A DNA stretch of 64,000 bases, taken from positions 118,873,000-118,936,999 of the forward strand of contig CM041776.1 of NCBI GenBank assembly GCA_023374045.1, given 5' to 3'. The notes below the pieces were generated by a model. The model saw nothing but the letters and a program-made list of their open reading frames with translations. It did no database searches and was not told the origin of the DNA. This document shows, in pieces, positions 46,401 to 58,996 of this stretch (the stretch's first letter is position 1; each line of letters begins with the position of its first letter). The DNA is from Limonium bicolor. Lineage: Eukaryota > Streptophyta > Magnoliopsida > Caryophyllales > Plumbaginaceae. The translations under genes and the position numbers were made by a program.

Positions 46401-48255
46401 ATAATTAAGAAATTTAATTTATAATTACAAACTACATTATGGTTAACGAAAAATATATAGATTATTATTAAAGCTACATTCTAATTAAATAAACTACAAA
46501 ATGTTAATCAACTCTATATTATAATTATAAGGAAGTTAAATTACAATTATAAAGCTACAATATAATTAACGACTTACATTTATAATTATAAAACTACATT
46601 ATAAAGCTACATTCTAGTATCAAGGTTAGATTATCATCATAATATACGATATAATTAACAAATTATATTTATACTTACAAAGATACATTATCGTTAACGA
46701 AAATGATATAGATTATTATTATAAAGCTACATTCTAATTAAATAAACTACATTGTTAATCATTTCTTAATTATAGTTATAAATAAGTTAGATTACAATTA
46801 CAAAGCTACAATATAATTAACGAATTACATTTATAATTAAAACTAAATAATAAAGCTACATTCTAATATCAAGGTTAGATTATGATTATAAATATACTAT
46901 ATAATTAAGAAATTTAATTTATAATTACAAACTACATTATGGTTAACAAAAAATATATAGATTATTATTATAAAGCTACATTCTAATTAAATAAACTACA
47001 AAATGTTAATCAACTCTATATTATAATTATAAGGAAGTTAAATTACAATTATAAAGCTACAATATAATTAACGACTTACATCTATAATTATAAAAACTAC
47101 ATTATAAAGCTACATTCTAGTATCAAGGTTAGATTATCATCATAATATACGATATAATTAACAAATTGTATTTATACTTACAAAGATACATTATCGTTAA
47201 CGAAAATTATACAGATTATTATTTTAAATTTATAATTATAAAACTACATTATAAAGCTACATTCTAATATCAAGGTTAGATTATCATCATAATATACGAT
47301 ATAATTAACAAATTTATATACTTACAAAGATACATTATCGTTAACGAAAATTATACAGATTATTATTTAAATTTATAATTATAAAACTACATTATAAAGC
47401 TACATTCTAATATCAAGGTTAGATTATGATTATAAATGTATGATATAACTAACAATTTTATTTATAATTACAAGCTACATTATCATTAACGAAAAAATAT
47501 AGATTATTATTATAAATTTATAATTATAAAACTACATTATAAAGCTACATTCTAATATCAAGGTTAGATTATGATTATAAATGTACGATATAACTAACAA
47601 ATTTATTTATAATTACAAAGAGACATTATCATAATATATAGATTATTATTATAAAGCTACATTCTAATTAACTAAACGTTTTGGGTTACTCATCTCGACA
47701 TCCTAATTAAATAAAATACAAAATGTTAATCATTTCTACATTATAATTATAAAGAAATTACATTACAATTATAAAGCTACAATTAATTATTAACCTACAT
47801 TCTAATTAAATAAACTACAATGTTAATCAACTCGTAATATTAAATATAATGTTATATTACAATTACAAATCTACATTATATTTACGAAATATATTAAAAA
47901 TTATAAAGTTACATTGTAATTAAATATAGTACAATGTTAATCATTTCTACATTCTAATAGAAAAACACTACCATACATTAACGAAATAATTTTTCATTAC
48001 AAAACTACATTATAATTTCACTCAAATAATTCACAATCTCTAACACATAATCAATAACTAAATAAATATAAACACAAAGATAAAGTAATTAACACTAAAC
48101 AAAATTTAAAAAATTATACTAATTCAAAAAGAAAAAAAAACACTAACCTCATCTGCAGACGCATAAGCTGCAGAAATATGGGTCGTCTGCAGGCTAAACG
48201 GTTGATTCTCGACCGGTCCCTGCGCATCAAACACTTGATAATGCCCCGGATCCAT
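43491..48255 (-). pseudogene. Plant mobile domain (PMD/MAIN-like) gene, five exons, damaged
   Basis: Exons, right to left: 48255-48148, 45786-45055, 44975-44891, 44817-44438, 44357-43491. Exon 1 starts MDPGHYQVFDAQGP. Exon 2 carries the PMD core ([27 protein letters not shown], then GGLLFPNANG, SWGSALLAHLYRE). Exon 3 joins exactly (LAYRYNGKLCNID). Exon 4 has YGERSPNPQQF and QWWEIFSDYLRMW. Exon 5 encodes a Pro/Thr/Gln-rich tail ending FTFGSPP. PMD proteins are nuclear, some acting in gene silencing and meristem integrity, and many are transposon-borne. Frame slips in exon 2 (~45755 and ~45435) and exon 4, plus TGA in place of two expected Trp codons (exons 4 and 5), indicate a pseudogene. Confidence 0.85.
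45787..48147 (-). other. PMD intron 1 (2.36 kb) with AT-rich tandem repeats
   Basis: Donor GAG/GTTAGTG at 48148/48147, acceptor TATCTCAG at 45787. Nearly the entire intron is an AT-rich array. CAAGGTTAGATTAT recurs at about 45903, 46157, 46370, 46621, 46870, 47124, 47271, 47414 and 47559, giving ~215-255-bp units in the left half and ~145-bp units in the right half. Confidence 0.75.
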
Positions 48256-48489
48256 GGTTTGTTCAAAATCAGTTAATCGACAGATGGGAAGGTGGACTAG
48301 TTGTGGGTGTGGAGGAGAAATACTTGTAAAATGTAAATTGGAATGAGTTTTGAGAGGGAGAGAGGTAAAAAAAGGAGGAAATCGCGGTGGAAGAGGAAGA
48401 AGAGAATCGGCGAGGAAGAAGAGAAGCGGTGAGGAAGAAGAAAGAATGAGGGGCGCGGCGTGTAAGGGAAATGCGTTAGGTTATACAGA

Positions 48490-48575
48490 TTTCTCCTTTG
48501 TTAAGGAGGCGTACACTGCAAATCAGTCAGCCAGGAGGCTGACTTGCAGTGTGCGCCTCCCTAACAAAGGAGAAA
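48490..48575. repeat. Long hairpin 1 upstream of the PMD gene
   Basis: TTTCTCCTTTGTTAAGGAGG and its near-perfect complement form arms of ~38-42 bases with few mismatches around a very short loop. It lies ~235 bases upstream of the PMD start codon and is followed by a 17-base A-run. It could be a short MITE or a small-RNA-type foldback. Confidence 0.75.
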
Positions 48576-48592
48576 TAAAAAAAAAAAAAAAA

Positions 48593-48651
48593 AGTGCACT
48601 AGTGGCGCACAATAGAACAGGCTGACTGACATCTATTGTGCGCTTCGCACT
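48593..48651. repeat. Hairpin 2 upstream of the PMD gene
   Basis: GCGCACAATAG (48605-48615) pairs with CTATTGTGCGC (48633-48643), extended by AGTGC/GCACT outside. The loop contains GGCTGACTG, also present in hairpin 1. Confidence 0.7.
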
Positions 48652-49582
48652 CAGCCGGAAGAAAAAATCACACATGTGGTGTAATTACGGGAGAATTCAA
48701 CCGTGAATGGGAATTGAGTTGTGAAACCAACTCTGAACAGGAAAATTTCCTGGTCCCCTTACCAGTATGTATCGCTGCTACAGATGTAGCCTACTAAGAA
48801 AAAACAAGGAGTTTTTTGCTATGACATATTTATTGTTGTTTTATTGCAATTTATTATTGAAAAAGAAAGAACCAAAATTGAAATTTAAATATTTTTTAAG
48901 AGATACCTCAAAGTTTAGGTATCTCATCAACTTCTGGTAAGAAAATAAGGTAAACCGAATATTTTACAAATCTATTTTTCAACTCTTATGTTTTAACAAT
49001 TTTTATTACAAATAATTAACCTTCTAAAAAGACTTAGGGATTTTGATAATTACTTCAACAATCCTAGAAAACGTTACGGACGAAACATTGTGTTTATACT
49101 TTATAGTGGTTTGTTTATAATTTAGAATGTTTTCTTTACTCTTGTTAGCAACTTGAAAACCTCAAAATCTTTTAACTTATCCCCTCTTCCCATATAGCCA
49201 AGAATTGTTATTTAAAGCAAATGATCATTTTACTTAAATATTTTTTTAAATGTAAGATACATAAATATTCAATAATAGTATTTTATATTATCTTTATTCA
49301 TATTTTGTTTATGATTAATATATAATAAATACATTAATCTATATGTTAATTATGTATCATATATACATACATAAAATAAAAATATACCATTTAATTATGT
49401 GCAAATATGCAATATGTTAAAAAAATATTTACAATTATTCATGTCTTGGTTTGGTAATAAGCTCTATATTTGTATTTAACATTTAAAAGTTAAATATGTT
49501 AAATAATACGTATTATAATATTTAAAAGTACTTTTTTTAAAAAAGAACTTACTAATATGAAAAAATTAAGTGTAGTCATTAT
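48652..49582. other. AT-rich spacer, nothing recognised
   Basis: No gene, RNA or complete repeat seen between the hairpins and the next foldback element. Confidence 0.6.
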
Positions 49583-49591
49583 TTATTATTC

Positions 49592-50691
49592 GAAATTTTA
49601 TGAAATGTCACTATATTTTTGGCTGATTCATGAAATGCCCCCCCCCCCCAAAAAAAAAAAAAGAAATTCACAAATATCACTATATTTTTACAAAAGTCCA
49701 TGAAAAGTCACCATAGTCATTGATTAGAAGAAAAAAAGACAAAATTACCCTTACTGGTTAACAAAGTACTTTTAAAGTCCACACGCCCCTGAGTGTTAAA
49801 AAAATTCATAAAAGTTCAAAAAAAAATTAAAGACTATAAATGCTATATTGGATCTGAATCAGATTTTGGAAAGTATATATATAAACATTTATAAAATTGA
49901 AAAGTAATTAAAATGTAATAAAATATTGAAAAAAAGTAAAAGATTCTTAGATTTTTTAAAAATTATCCAGTACCATAGAAAAGAATATAGTTTTTAAACA
50001 CATAATTTATACCAATTCAGTATCACAATTTATACCAATTAAGTACCATGATTTTTCTTAAATTTTTTAAATTATTTATTCTACCAATTTAAAATATTTA
50101 TACAAAATAATATATTTCTTTTTAAAAAAATATTTATAAATTATTTTTTTAATTAATATTCTATTTTGCAGATAACTTTATGAATTTAAAATAATTTTCT
50201 GAACATTAGTTAAAAATGATTTAATTTATTTGAATAGATAATTTAAATTGGTAGAAAAAAGATAATTTAAAAATGTATGGTATAAATCATGGTAATTAAT
50301 TGGTATAAATTGGTAGAAAAATGGTATAAATTATGTGTTCAAAACTCTATTTTTATGGTACTAAATATTTTAAGAAAAAATCTAAGAAATATTTACTTTT
50401 TTTAGTTTTTTATGATTTTTAATTTCATGATTTTTTAATTTGATAATACGTTTTAATTTTTATAATATTTTTATATATTCTGAGTTTTTGTGAATTATTT
50501 AACACTTAGGGTTGTGAACTTTAAAAATAGTACTGTGAACTAGTAGGTGCATTTTGTCTAAGTTCCTTAGATTAATGACTATAGTGGTATTTCATAGACT
50601 TTTGCAAAAATATAGTGGCATTTTGTGACTTTCTTTTTTTGGGTATTTCATGAATTAGTCAAAAATATAGTGGTATTTAATGAAATTTCCC
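49592..50691. mobile_element. Mutator-type foldback MITE, 1.1 kb, with 9-bp TSD
   Basis: The right end reads ATGAAATTTCCC and the left end CGAAATTTTATG, with long inverted arms (CACTATATTTTTG...TGATTCATGAAAT). It is flanked by the identical 9-mer TTTATTATT (49583-49591 and 50692-50700). Further inverted stretches (TTTATACCAATT and its complement) run through the interior, so most of it folds back. No coding capacity. Confidence 0.85.
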
Positions 50692-50700
50692 TTTATTATT

Positions 50701-51859
50701 TCATTGTATATACAATTCAACTTAATCAAAAGAATTATTTATTTTAAAATATCTACTATTAAAAATATATAATTAAATGTGAAGCAAACTATTGTATAGA
50801 AAATATCATGAAATTATAAAACCAGATATATTAGCATGTAAAAAAATTCTTAAGATATTAAAGATTAATTTATGTATGTACAATATAATTATTTAAAATA
50901 TGTTGTAATTTGTAAACAGGGTTATTGCCCGTGTTCAAGACCAAACAATAACAAAAGGAATGAAAGAGAATTTTATTCCGGTTTTAAGTCAAGTCAAACC
51001 AATTTTTATACCGAGAGGAATCTCTTACTTTTTCCCTCATTTCCATTTTCTTATACAACTCTGTTTCCTTGGTGTAAAGTGAACACCCATAATAGTAGAC
51101 ATCTTACTTATCAAAAAAAATATAGTAGACATCTTAATTTGTATGTACACCATAGATAACTTGCTATTAAAGTTCTCAGTGATATATAGTAAACTATATC
51201 CCTAGTTTATTAAGCATTTCCAAAGTGGGGGCTTAATACTCCGGTGGTACATTGCAACAAGGTGTATATGGATCCAATTTATTTTCTGGTCAAGACGTCA
51301 AGTTGTTCATCAGCTTCCTCCCCAATAATTTGCAGTACTTAGAACTCTACAAGTTTCGTTTCAAAAAAAAAACTCTACAAATTTGTTGATAAATAAGAAT
51401 ATATTCTATATTTCCTTGGAAGCCAAGGTGGCCATTATTTAACACATTTATGGCTGGACTTATCCGGTGCAACTTGCATTTGCATTATAATATTCTCTCC
51501 TTTACATTGTTTTTTTCTCAGTCGCCTGTTAAAGGATAGATGCCACTACAAATGAGGATGTTTCATGCCGATTTCGCTCCACTTATACATGCACCAATAT
51601 AAAGATTCCCGACGTGTTCCAAATTGCAAACTACTTATGAGGACAGAAACTTATGCACGAAGCATTAAGAATTTTTTAACTTTATTATCTTTCATATTGG
51701 CACCATTAATTAACCGTTTTTAATCTTATCACTTGCATCCGTCCACTGTTTATAGGCAAATTTGATGCCACGGACTGGTTGCACAATCTTTGGTGCAGTT
51801 TGGAGATGTCACACTTCTTATTGGATTGATTATGTGGAATATGAGGAGAGAAAATTTTT
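50701..51859. other. AT-rich spacer, nothing recognised
   Basis: No convincing gene. A short ORF at 50872-51159 is low-complexity and has no recognisable domain. Confidence 0.55.
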
Positions 51860-52830
51860 GTATTAATCTTAAATGGTTATAATTTTTAATATATAAGTCC
51901 AAAATAAAAAAATATATAATTTTCTCCTAAATTTAAGCTCTTCAAAACAAGACCAATCATGAATATGTTTTGACAACTAAAAAAAACATATTTTTACATG
52001 TATACGATGATACACTACAATCATAATATGATTCATTAGTTTTGATATTATGATCCACTAAAATTGATATTATGATTCATTACCTAATAAGTGGTGAATT
52101 AGATAAAAACTTCGGAACCAATAAAAATCATTATTGTTTTTTAGTGTATTATTATTGTTGTATGGTGTATTTTAAACCTTATATGGTGAATCGTGTATTT
52201 TTCATACATACCAAATATTGTTTTGTGCTTTATTATTGTGTAAAAAAATTTATTTTCATATGTTTGCGATGATACACTAAAATGAAGATATGATTCATTA
52301 ATTTTGATATTATTATTCATTAAAATTGATATTATGATTTATTAACTAAGTGATTAATTAGATAACAAGCTTCGAAACTGTTAAAAATCATTATTATTTT
52401 GTAGTGTATTATTATTGTTGCATGGTGTATTTTAAACCTTATATGGTGGATTGTGTATTTTTCACACATACCAAATATTATTTTGTGTTGTATTATTGTG
52501 TAAAAAAATTTATTCATGTATGTTTGGGGTGATACACTAAAATGAAGATAAATTTTGATATTATGATTTACGAAAATGACGTTATGTGTTTACGATGATA
52601 CACTAAAATGATGTTATGAATCATAAGTCTCATTGATATATATATATTATATATATATATATATAGATATATATAGATATATACATGTAATTAATATAAA
52701 TTTTAAATTACTCAAAACATATCCATGTCTAGTCTTATTTTGAAGAGCTTGAATTTAGATGAACAATGGTATAATTTTTTTATTTTAGACTTATATTTTA
52801 AAAGCTACAACCAATTGAAGTTAATATAAT
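51860..52830. mobile_element. Non-autonomous long-TIR DNA transposon with GATTCA motifs (copy 2)
   Basis: Inverted arms of ~110 bases (about 51880-51990 and 52710-52815) share TATAAGTCCAAAATAAAAAA and AAGCTCTTCAAAACAAGACC. The interior has two ~245-bp near-tandem segments with ATGATTCATTA and GATACACTAAAATGA motifs and a (TA)n run near 52640. Related to the element at 4.6-6.5 kb. The ends are approximate. Confidence 0.65.
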
Positions 52831-55800
52831 AAAAGACATTCTAGTCAGCAAAACACAGGCTGACTGGACTGCCTGAAATACCCCCAAAGGTTTATAAACC
52901 TAATTAAAAGACAAAATCATGGAATTAGGAAGGCGTGTGAGCCTTAATGAATTTATGAACTATGAAAACTCCTAGCACACTTATATAAATATATATATAC
53001 TCCATGAAGGTTATTAAATCTTATATAAACACATGGACATAAGTGGAGCATTATTAAAGGAGGAAATCAACTCACAAGTTGTTTTATCATGTTATACATT
53101 ATTACATGAACAAAGAACACAAACATCAAAGGTCAAATATACCTTAAGAAGTCTTAATGACTTGTAGGTGAAATAAACACTTGGAACACAAGTGTATACA
53201 CCTTAGGACAACTAATTACATGTGTTACACAAGTTAACACATCAAACAAGTCCAAAATGTATAAGATGTACAAAAAGAACATCAACATCAAGTGAATCAA
53301 AGTATACATTTCACAATGAATAGTAAAGTATACCAATCACTCAAAAATATAAATTAACACACTTTAGAACAAAGGAATCATGTTGGTAGCAAACTAACAC
53401 ATGATATAAGTCCAAGTGTACAACATACAAGTCATAATGTTACAAAGGAAGCAAAAAAACAATTTTGCCCCTTATACCAAATGTGCCCGGCAAACTCATG
53501 CTCATCCCTTGCCACCTTGCAAAATATGACATAAAATATCTACTTAAACAAGCCTAGGCATACAAGTACTAGTCATGGCCCATGCTTTAACCTTTAAGAC
53601 ATAAGAAGATAAGAATTGAATTCTCTCTCTTCACTCCCTCATTCTAGCCAAGTTCCTTCCTCCTTACACACTCCATTTCAACCATTTGGTGTTCTTGAAC
53701 AAGGGAAGAACAAATCCAACTCCAAGAGATTAAGGTAAACTCTTAAGTCATGCTACCTTCCATTATCTTCATCTTTTTAATGTCTATCCAATGATCTAAC
53801 ATTCAACTCATTCCCATCTCTAAATCAAGATGAAATCAAGCAGAAATGGGAGCATATTTTCAGCAATAAATAAGAGTTTAGCGCAAAGGAAGGAAAAGTT
53901 ATACCTTAAGGTAAAATGTGCCCTAAGCTTCTACCTTCCTTATTATTCATTATATGGCTGAAACCTATGAGTATTTCCACTCATTTTCCTTTAATTTTCA
54001 TGCTAGAACTTTGGTTGTTCTTATCTCCTTTGGAAGTGGCTGAAAACACCCAAAATCAACCCTTAAGGTGGTCTTCAAGGGTGACTTAAATTAGAGATTT
54101 TAATGTACTTAAATCAGCTTATTTAGCATCAATCTAGAAGATAATTAATCCATTAATACTTCTGTAAATTAGGCCGAGAATGACCAAAGGAAAAGCCTTA
54201 AATTTCTAAGGTAAAATCATCTCTTAAAGTTCATCTTATGACTTATGATTTTCCTTCATGAGTTGTCCATTCCTAGAGATTGATCATGTCTTGTTATCTT
54301 TGTTAAATACATGCCAAGAGGCTGAGGAAAAAGCCCCTAAATTTCCGTGAGCAAGAAGGAAAAGAAAACAAGTTCAAAAGTCATCTTTTGAAGAGTAAGA
54401 ACTAATATAAACCCTACACCTTGTTAATCACCACTTAAGCTTTTATTTGTGAGGAAACCTAATCTAACACCATATATATAGCCGATAGTGGGAAGAAAAA
54501 CCAAGTTATAAGCTCCAAATTGGAAGGTAAACTCTTAAAACACATTTCATGCTTTAAGGCATTTTTAGTTGTGTATCTGAGTGAGACCGAGCTTATATGT
54601 GGGAAAAAATTTGACCTTAAAATGGCTAGTAATTAATATAAAAAACTTTGGATGGGTCACTTAAGTGATTTAATGACTTAAAAGTCATAATATAAAGTTT
54701 ATGTGGCTAAAATGGAAATAACATAAACTTCTGGGTAAAATTGATAAAAGTCGAGAGTTTGAAATGTTATTAACTTAATTTTATGTGTAATTTAATTTAT
54801 GTTGAGGTTTGTATTAAGGCCATGTGATTTAGGCCAAGTTGTAAGCATTTAAGTACTTTTAATGCTTTATGATTTAAGCATTTGGTTAGTATTTGAATCG
54901 GGGAGTAAACCTTCTGTTAAGAGGTTATTTAGAGTGTTAAACACATAAGGATGTTTGAAAAAAAAAACCTAAGGGTTAGGTAATGTTAAGTTGGAGAAAG
55001 ATGTCAAAAATGACACATAAAAGTGTTAAGGACTTAAATGAAAGTCTTAGGAAAGTGTGGTAAAACTGTAAATATGGAAAATTTATGGTCAAATAAATAC
55101 CTGGGTGGTGAACCTTTGTTAAGGGAAGAGTGTTGACCGAGTTAGGTGAGAAATAATGAGAATAGCAATTTTAAGGAAGTTTAGAAGCTAAATGTAAGTT
55201 TTATAAACTTAAGGGGTTAAAGTGTAATTTATAAAAGTATTGGGGGTGGAAATATGATTTAGAACAGCCTAGTGGTCTATTCTGATATATTGAAAGAAAT
55301 TGGGTTAGTTTTGGAGTTATATAAGTAGGTATTACATAACATAAAGTTTAAGGAAGAAATTGTAACAATGTAATAACAAATGGGGTCAATTTATAATTTC
55401 CAAAAGATTTGGGTGAAAGAAACAAATCTGAAACAGAGAGAGGGGTCTATTCAGAAATTAAATAGACATTTTTGTAAACTTTGGGTTATAACTATACAAG
55501 ATAAAAATGTTACAACATATAGTATAATGTAAGATTGTAATGTTGTAAGATAAAGTGGGGTGAAAAATGTAATTTATGGATACTATGGAGTATATGCGAG
55601 ATATACAAAACCTTTAAGTGGATCTTATAATAAGATGCAGTATATCATTGTGTATACTAGCTAAGTAAAGTTAGTACAAAGTTTAAGGAACCTTAAAGTG
55701 CACCTTGAATTATAAAGATTTATGAAGTTTTACAATTGCTTAATTAAGTTGTAAATGAATGTATATTGGAAGAGAAGTTTAACATATTAAGAGGAGAGCT

Positions 55801-57204
55801 TAATATATGTTAGAATCATATTATAAAACATTAGACATAAAAGTCTAAGTTAATATATGATGAGTTAGACTAAGGAAAGAACTATATAATTCCAAGGAAT
55901 TAAATGGTGAATTATACAAAATGTAGACTTACATACTTTAGTCAAGTCAACTACATTGATTTAGTCAACTCAATTGACCAAGAAGGTCAAGATTGACAAA
56001 CTTATAAGGAAGACAAGGCTTATAAATGAATTAAACATTATAAGGTCAAATGTACAATTAGCATATAGTAACAAACTATATGTTCATATATATCAATATA
56101 TATACACACTTGTATATATATAATTAATTAAACCTATGAATTAATGAGATAGGTTACAAGGATTTGATTCTATATTGTGAGTTATACAACAATGTCATTA
56201 ATACAAGAATTAAAGCATTGGCATGACTAATCCCGAACTCACTCGAAAACCCGAGTAATTATGGTTAGATAATCACATGGTAATTATCGGGGGAATTTGT
56301 GACTAGTTGGGATACCGAATTAGTCAATATTACAAAGAGCTAACATGTAGCCTCATATTCCAAAGTTGAATGCTTTAAAGGACATACGTTAGAGGATGAG
56401 CTTCGAGGATTAGCGGGCGAGCGTGAAACTTCACGCTAGCGCATATTACGGGAAAGGTATGTTATGTTGATCCGATTGTTCCTGAGAAGCTTGGGTAGGA
56501 CTTGTGTGTACTTGCTAAGAGGATATATGTGAGTTGATAAATAACTATCATATGTGATTGGCTGAATGTTGTTGCCTTGTATTCAATTTCTTATGTATGC
56601 AATATTACTTGTTCGTGTATATATAAACTGAACTAAGGCAAGATAAATGCTAACTTATATTAAGATACGAGACGTAGTAATAAACGTCATATATAGCATA
56701 TGATAATAACGACTTATTATCCGAGACTTCTAAGAATTTACTTAGATACAGAGCAACTACTCGATTAAAGCCGCTCTTATTATTATAACATTCGAATGGT
56801 ATAAATCACCTAGAGACCCTAGTTTAAGATCTTGAGGGTACACATTCGAAATGTTACACTAAGACCTAAGTTTAACTTAGGTATATAGATTAAGTGACCT
56901 TAATCATTTAGTGACTAGTATATGGAGGAAATATAGGTAGAAATCCAAGGGGATATGGCTCTTAGTGCGCGCTATGATCACAAACATGATGCGAGGATGT
57001 CCGCATACGGGTCCTCTCTTCTCAATAAAATTTCAACGATCCCAGATGGTTCACCGGTCAGAGACTCCGCTGTTGGAGGTGGCTACTACCGCTGGTGACC
57101 CGCCGAATATAGGGGTATTGTAACACCCCAACTCAATCCAGATGTGGTCTCGCAACTTAACAGTATATATATAAACATGTCACAGCGGAATTCTTTATAA
57201 TCCA

Positions 57205-57235
57205 GGACCTTGCCACGGTCTGACTACAGAATATA
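57205..57235 (-). repeat. End hairpin of the nested solo LTR
   Basis: On the minus strand CAGACC pairs imperfectly with GGTCCTG around GTGGCAA, about 90 bases before the LTR end at 57119; its position corresponds to the end hairpins of the other families. Confidence 0.45.
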
Positions 57236-57782
57236 CCGAACATTAGTACAACAATCTTAACCATATACATATCCTTCTTACAACCCCCTCACATCCTATA
57301 CATCTTACTAACTCAAATTGCCATACGAGTGTACATGCACAACTCGTCGGCCACACTAAACCCTTAACAACTGAATCCTCTTCTTACTCTCGCGTCGGCC
57401 GCTTCCTGATGTACCTGTGTAGTAAAAACAGCCCCCAAAGGGGGTCAGCACGAATGCTGGTACGATCCCCTCATGGCCCCCAAGCTAACGTGGCTACGAC
57501 GACTAATTGTCGATAGCATGGAGGTTGATTAAATGCACAACATAATAGTAAATGCTGTAAACAACAATCCATATATGAACAATCAAAGTTCACACACAAT
57601 GAACGACTTAAATGCGTTCCCTTAATTGGAGAGTTAGTTATTTAACTCCTTAAGTAATGTTCACTCTTAACCTTAATCCATCCTTATCTCACCTTAATCT
57701 TAGTCTTATCTTAACCTTAGAAACAACCGTCCTTTAATAAGGAGTGGATGTTGCTTAACTTAATCTTAATTATACAAATCAT

Positions 57783-58040
57783 CCTTTAAAAGGAATGATT
57801 GTAACTTATCTTAATCTTAACTTAATCTTAATCTTAACAATACAAATCATCCTTTAAAAAGGAATGATTGTAACTTATCTTAATCTTAACTTAATCTTAA
57901 TCTTAACAATAAAATCATCCTTTAAAAAGGAATGATTGTAACTTATCTTAATCTTAACTTAATCTTAGTCTTAACAATACAAATCATCCTTTAAAAAGGA
58001 ATGATTGTAACTTATCTTAATCTTAACTTATTCTCAGAAT
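57783..58040. repeat. 68-bp tandem repeat in the nested LTR
   Basis: Four units; CCTTTAAA occurs at about 57783, 57851, 57919 and 57986. Each unit has an AATCATCC...GGAATGATT palindrome followed by TTAATCTTAACTTAATC. Confidence 0.85.
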
Positions 58041-58874
58041 ACAAACCGTTCCTGGAGGGGAATGGTTGTAACCTAAGTCCAAACCTGGGATTTAGGTGAT
58101 CCCACCGCACCATCTTAATGCCACCTACCCTGGACGGGAATCCAGCGTAGCTGAGCCGGCAACCGGCCCTAGGCTACAAGTCCGAAGACAAGTCCTTAAG
58201 CGGAGGGCGGATCTGATTCAGATACCGTCCCCCTTTTTCCTTAGCATGCATGACCGGAGATCGGTCCCGGGTTTCCTCACTCAAGTTCCAGTTAGTAATA
58301 GTCTCAAGACCATGTTTGTTGGTTAACCTCTTTCGGTTTATATCGTCCCTCATTAGGGGGCGTTCCTTAGTCTCACTCAATTCCTTACCAAACATTGGTT
58401 AGTAAGTTCTCACGGTATGTTGTGTTAGTTTTCAAACATCACACAACAACACAATAAATATAATATATTCCGGTTGCATGCTTTATCTTGTTTAGTGAGC
58501 ACACAAAAACAAATAACACACAAGCCGAGGGACACCTCGTTAGCAAGCAGGTCACAAGAGAACTGTACCGTTCACCGTTGGCCGTTCAGTTGCTTAATCT
58601 CTTCCGGAGTCCAATTTCCAAGTCCTAAAACATTCATTCAGTTTTAGGTTGTCAATCACTTAACTTAATTCAACTTACTTAACTTACTTAACCCTTAATG
58701 ATCCCCTCCTAACACCTCTTAAGTCTTACAACTTAATCTTACAAACTTAATCTTAAACTTTTAAGTTTATTCTTAACTTAATCCCTTAGGTCTTTATACC
58801 TCTAATCATCATTGCCCCTTAATGGGGTACCATTAATACCACTAAACTCTCTTAGGGTTTCTTTTTTTTTTTAT

Positions 58875-58996
58875 GGTCCGACCGACCCACCGACCGACCC
58901 ACCCCCTGGGTAGGTCGGCTGCAGAGAACATCCAAATTCACAGTTTCAGCCCGACCGACCCAGACTGGGGTCGGTCCCCTGGGTAGGTCGGCTGCA
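58875..58996. repeat. Palindromic GGTCGG array in the nested LTR
   Basis: On the minus strand two modules of CCGACCTACCCAGG paired with GGGTCGGTCGG, with spacer GCTGAAACTGTGAATTTGG, ending in GGTCGGACC just before an A-run. Same context as the arrays of the 3.8-kb LTRs. Confidence 0.8.

Noticed and set aside
50872..51159. 95-codon ORF
   Set aside because: AT-rich, no domain, no promoter or codon signal to support it.
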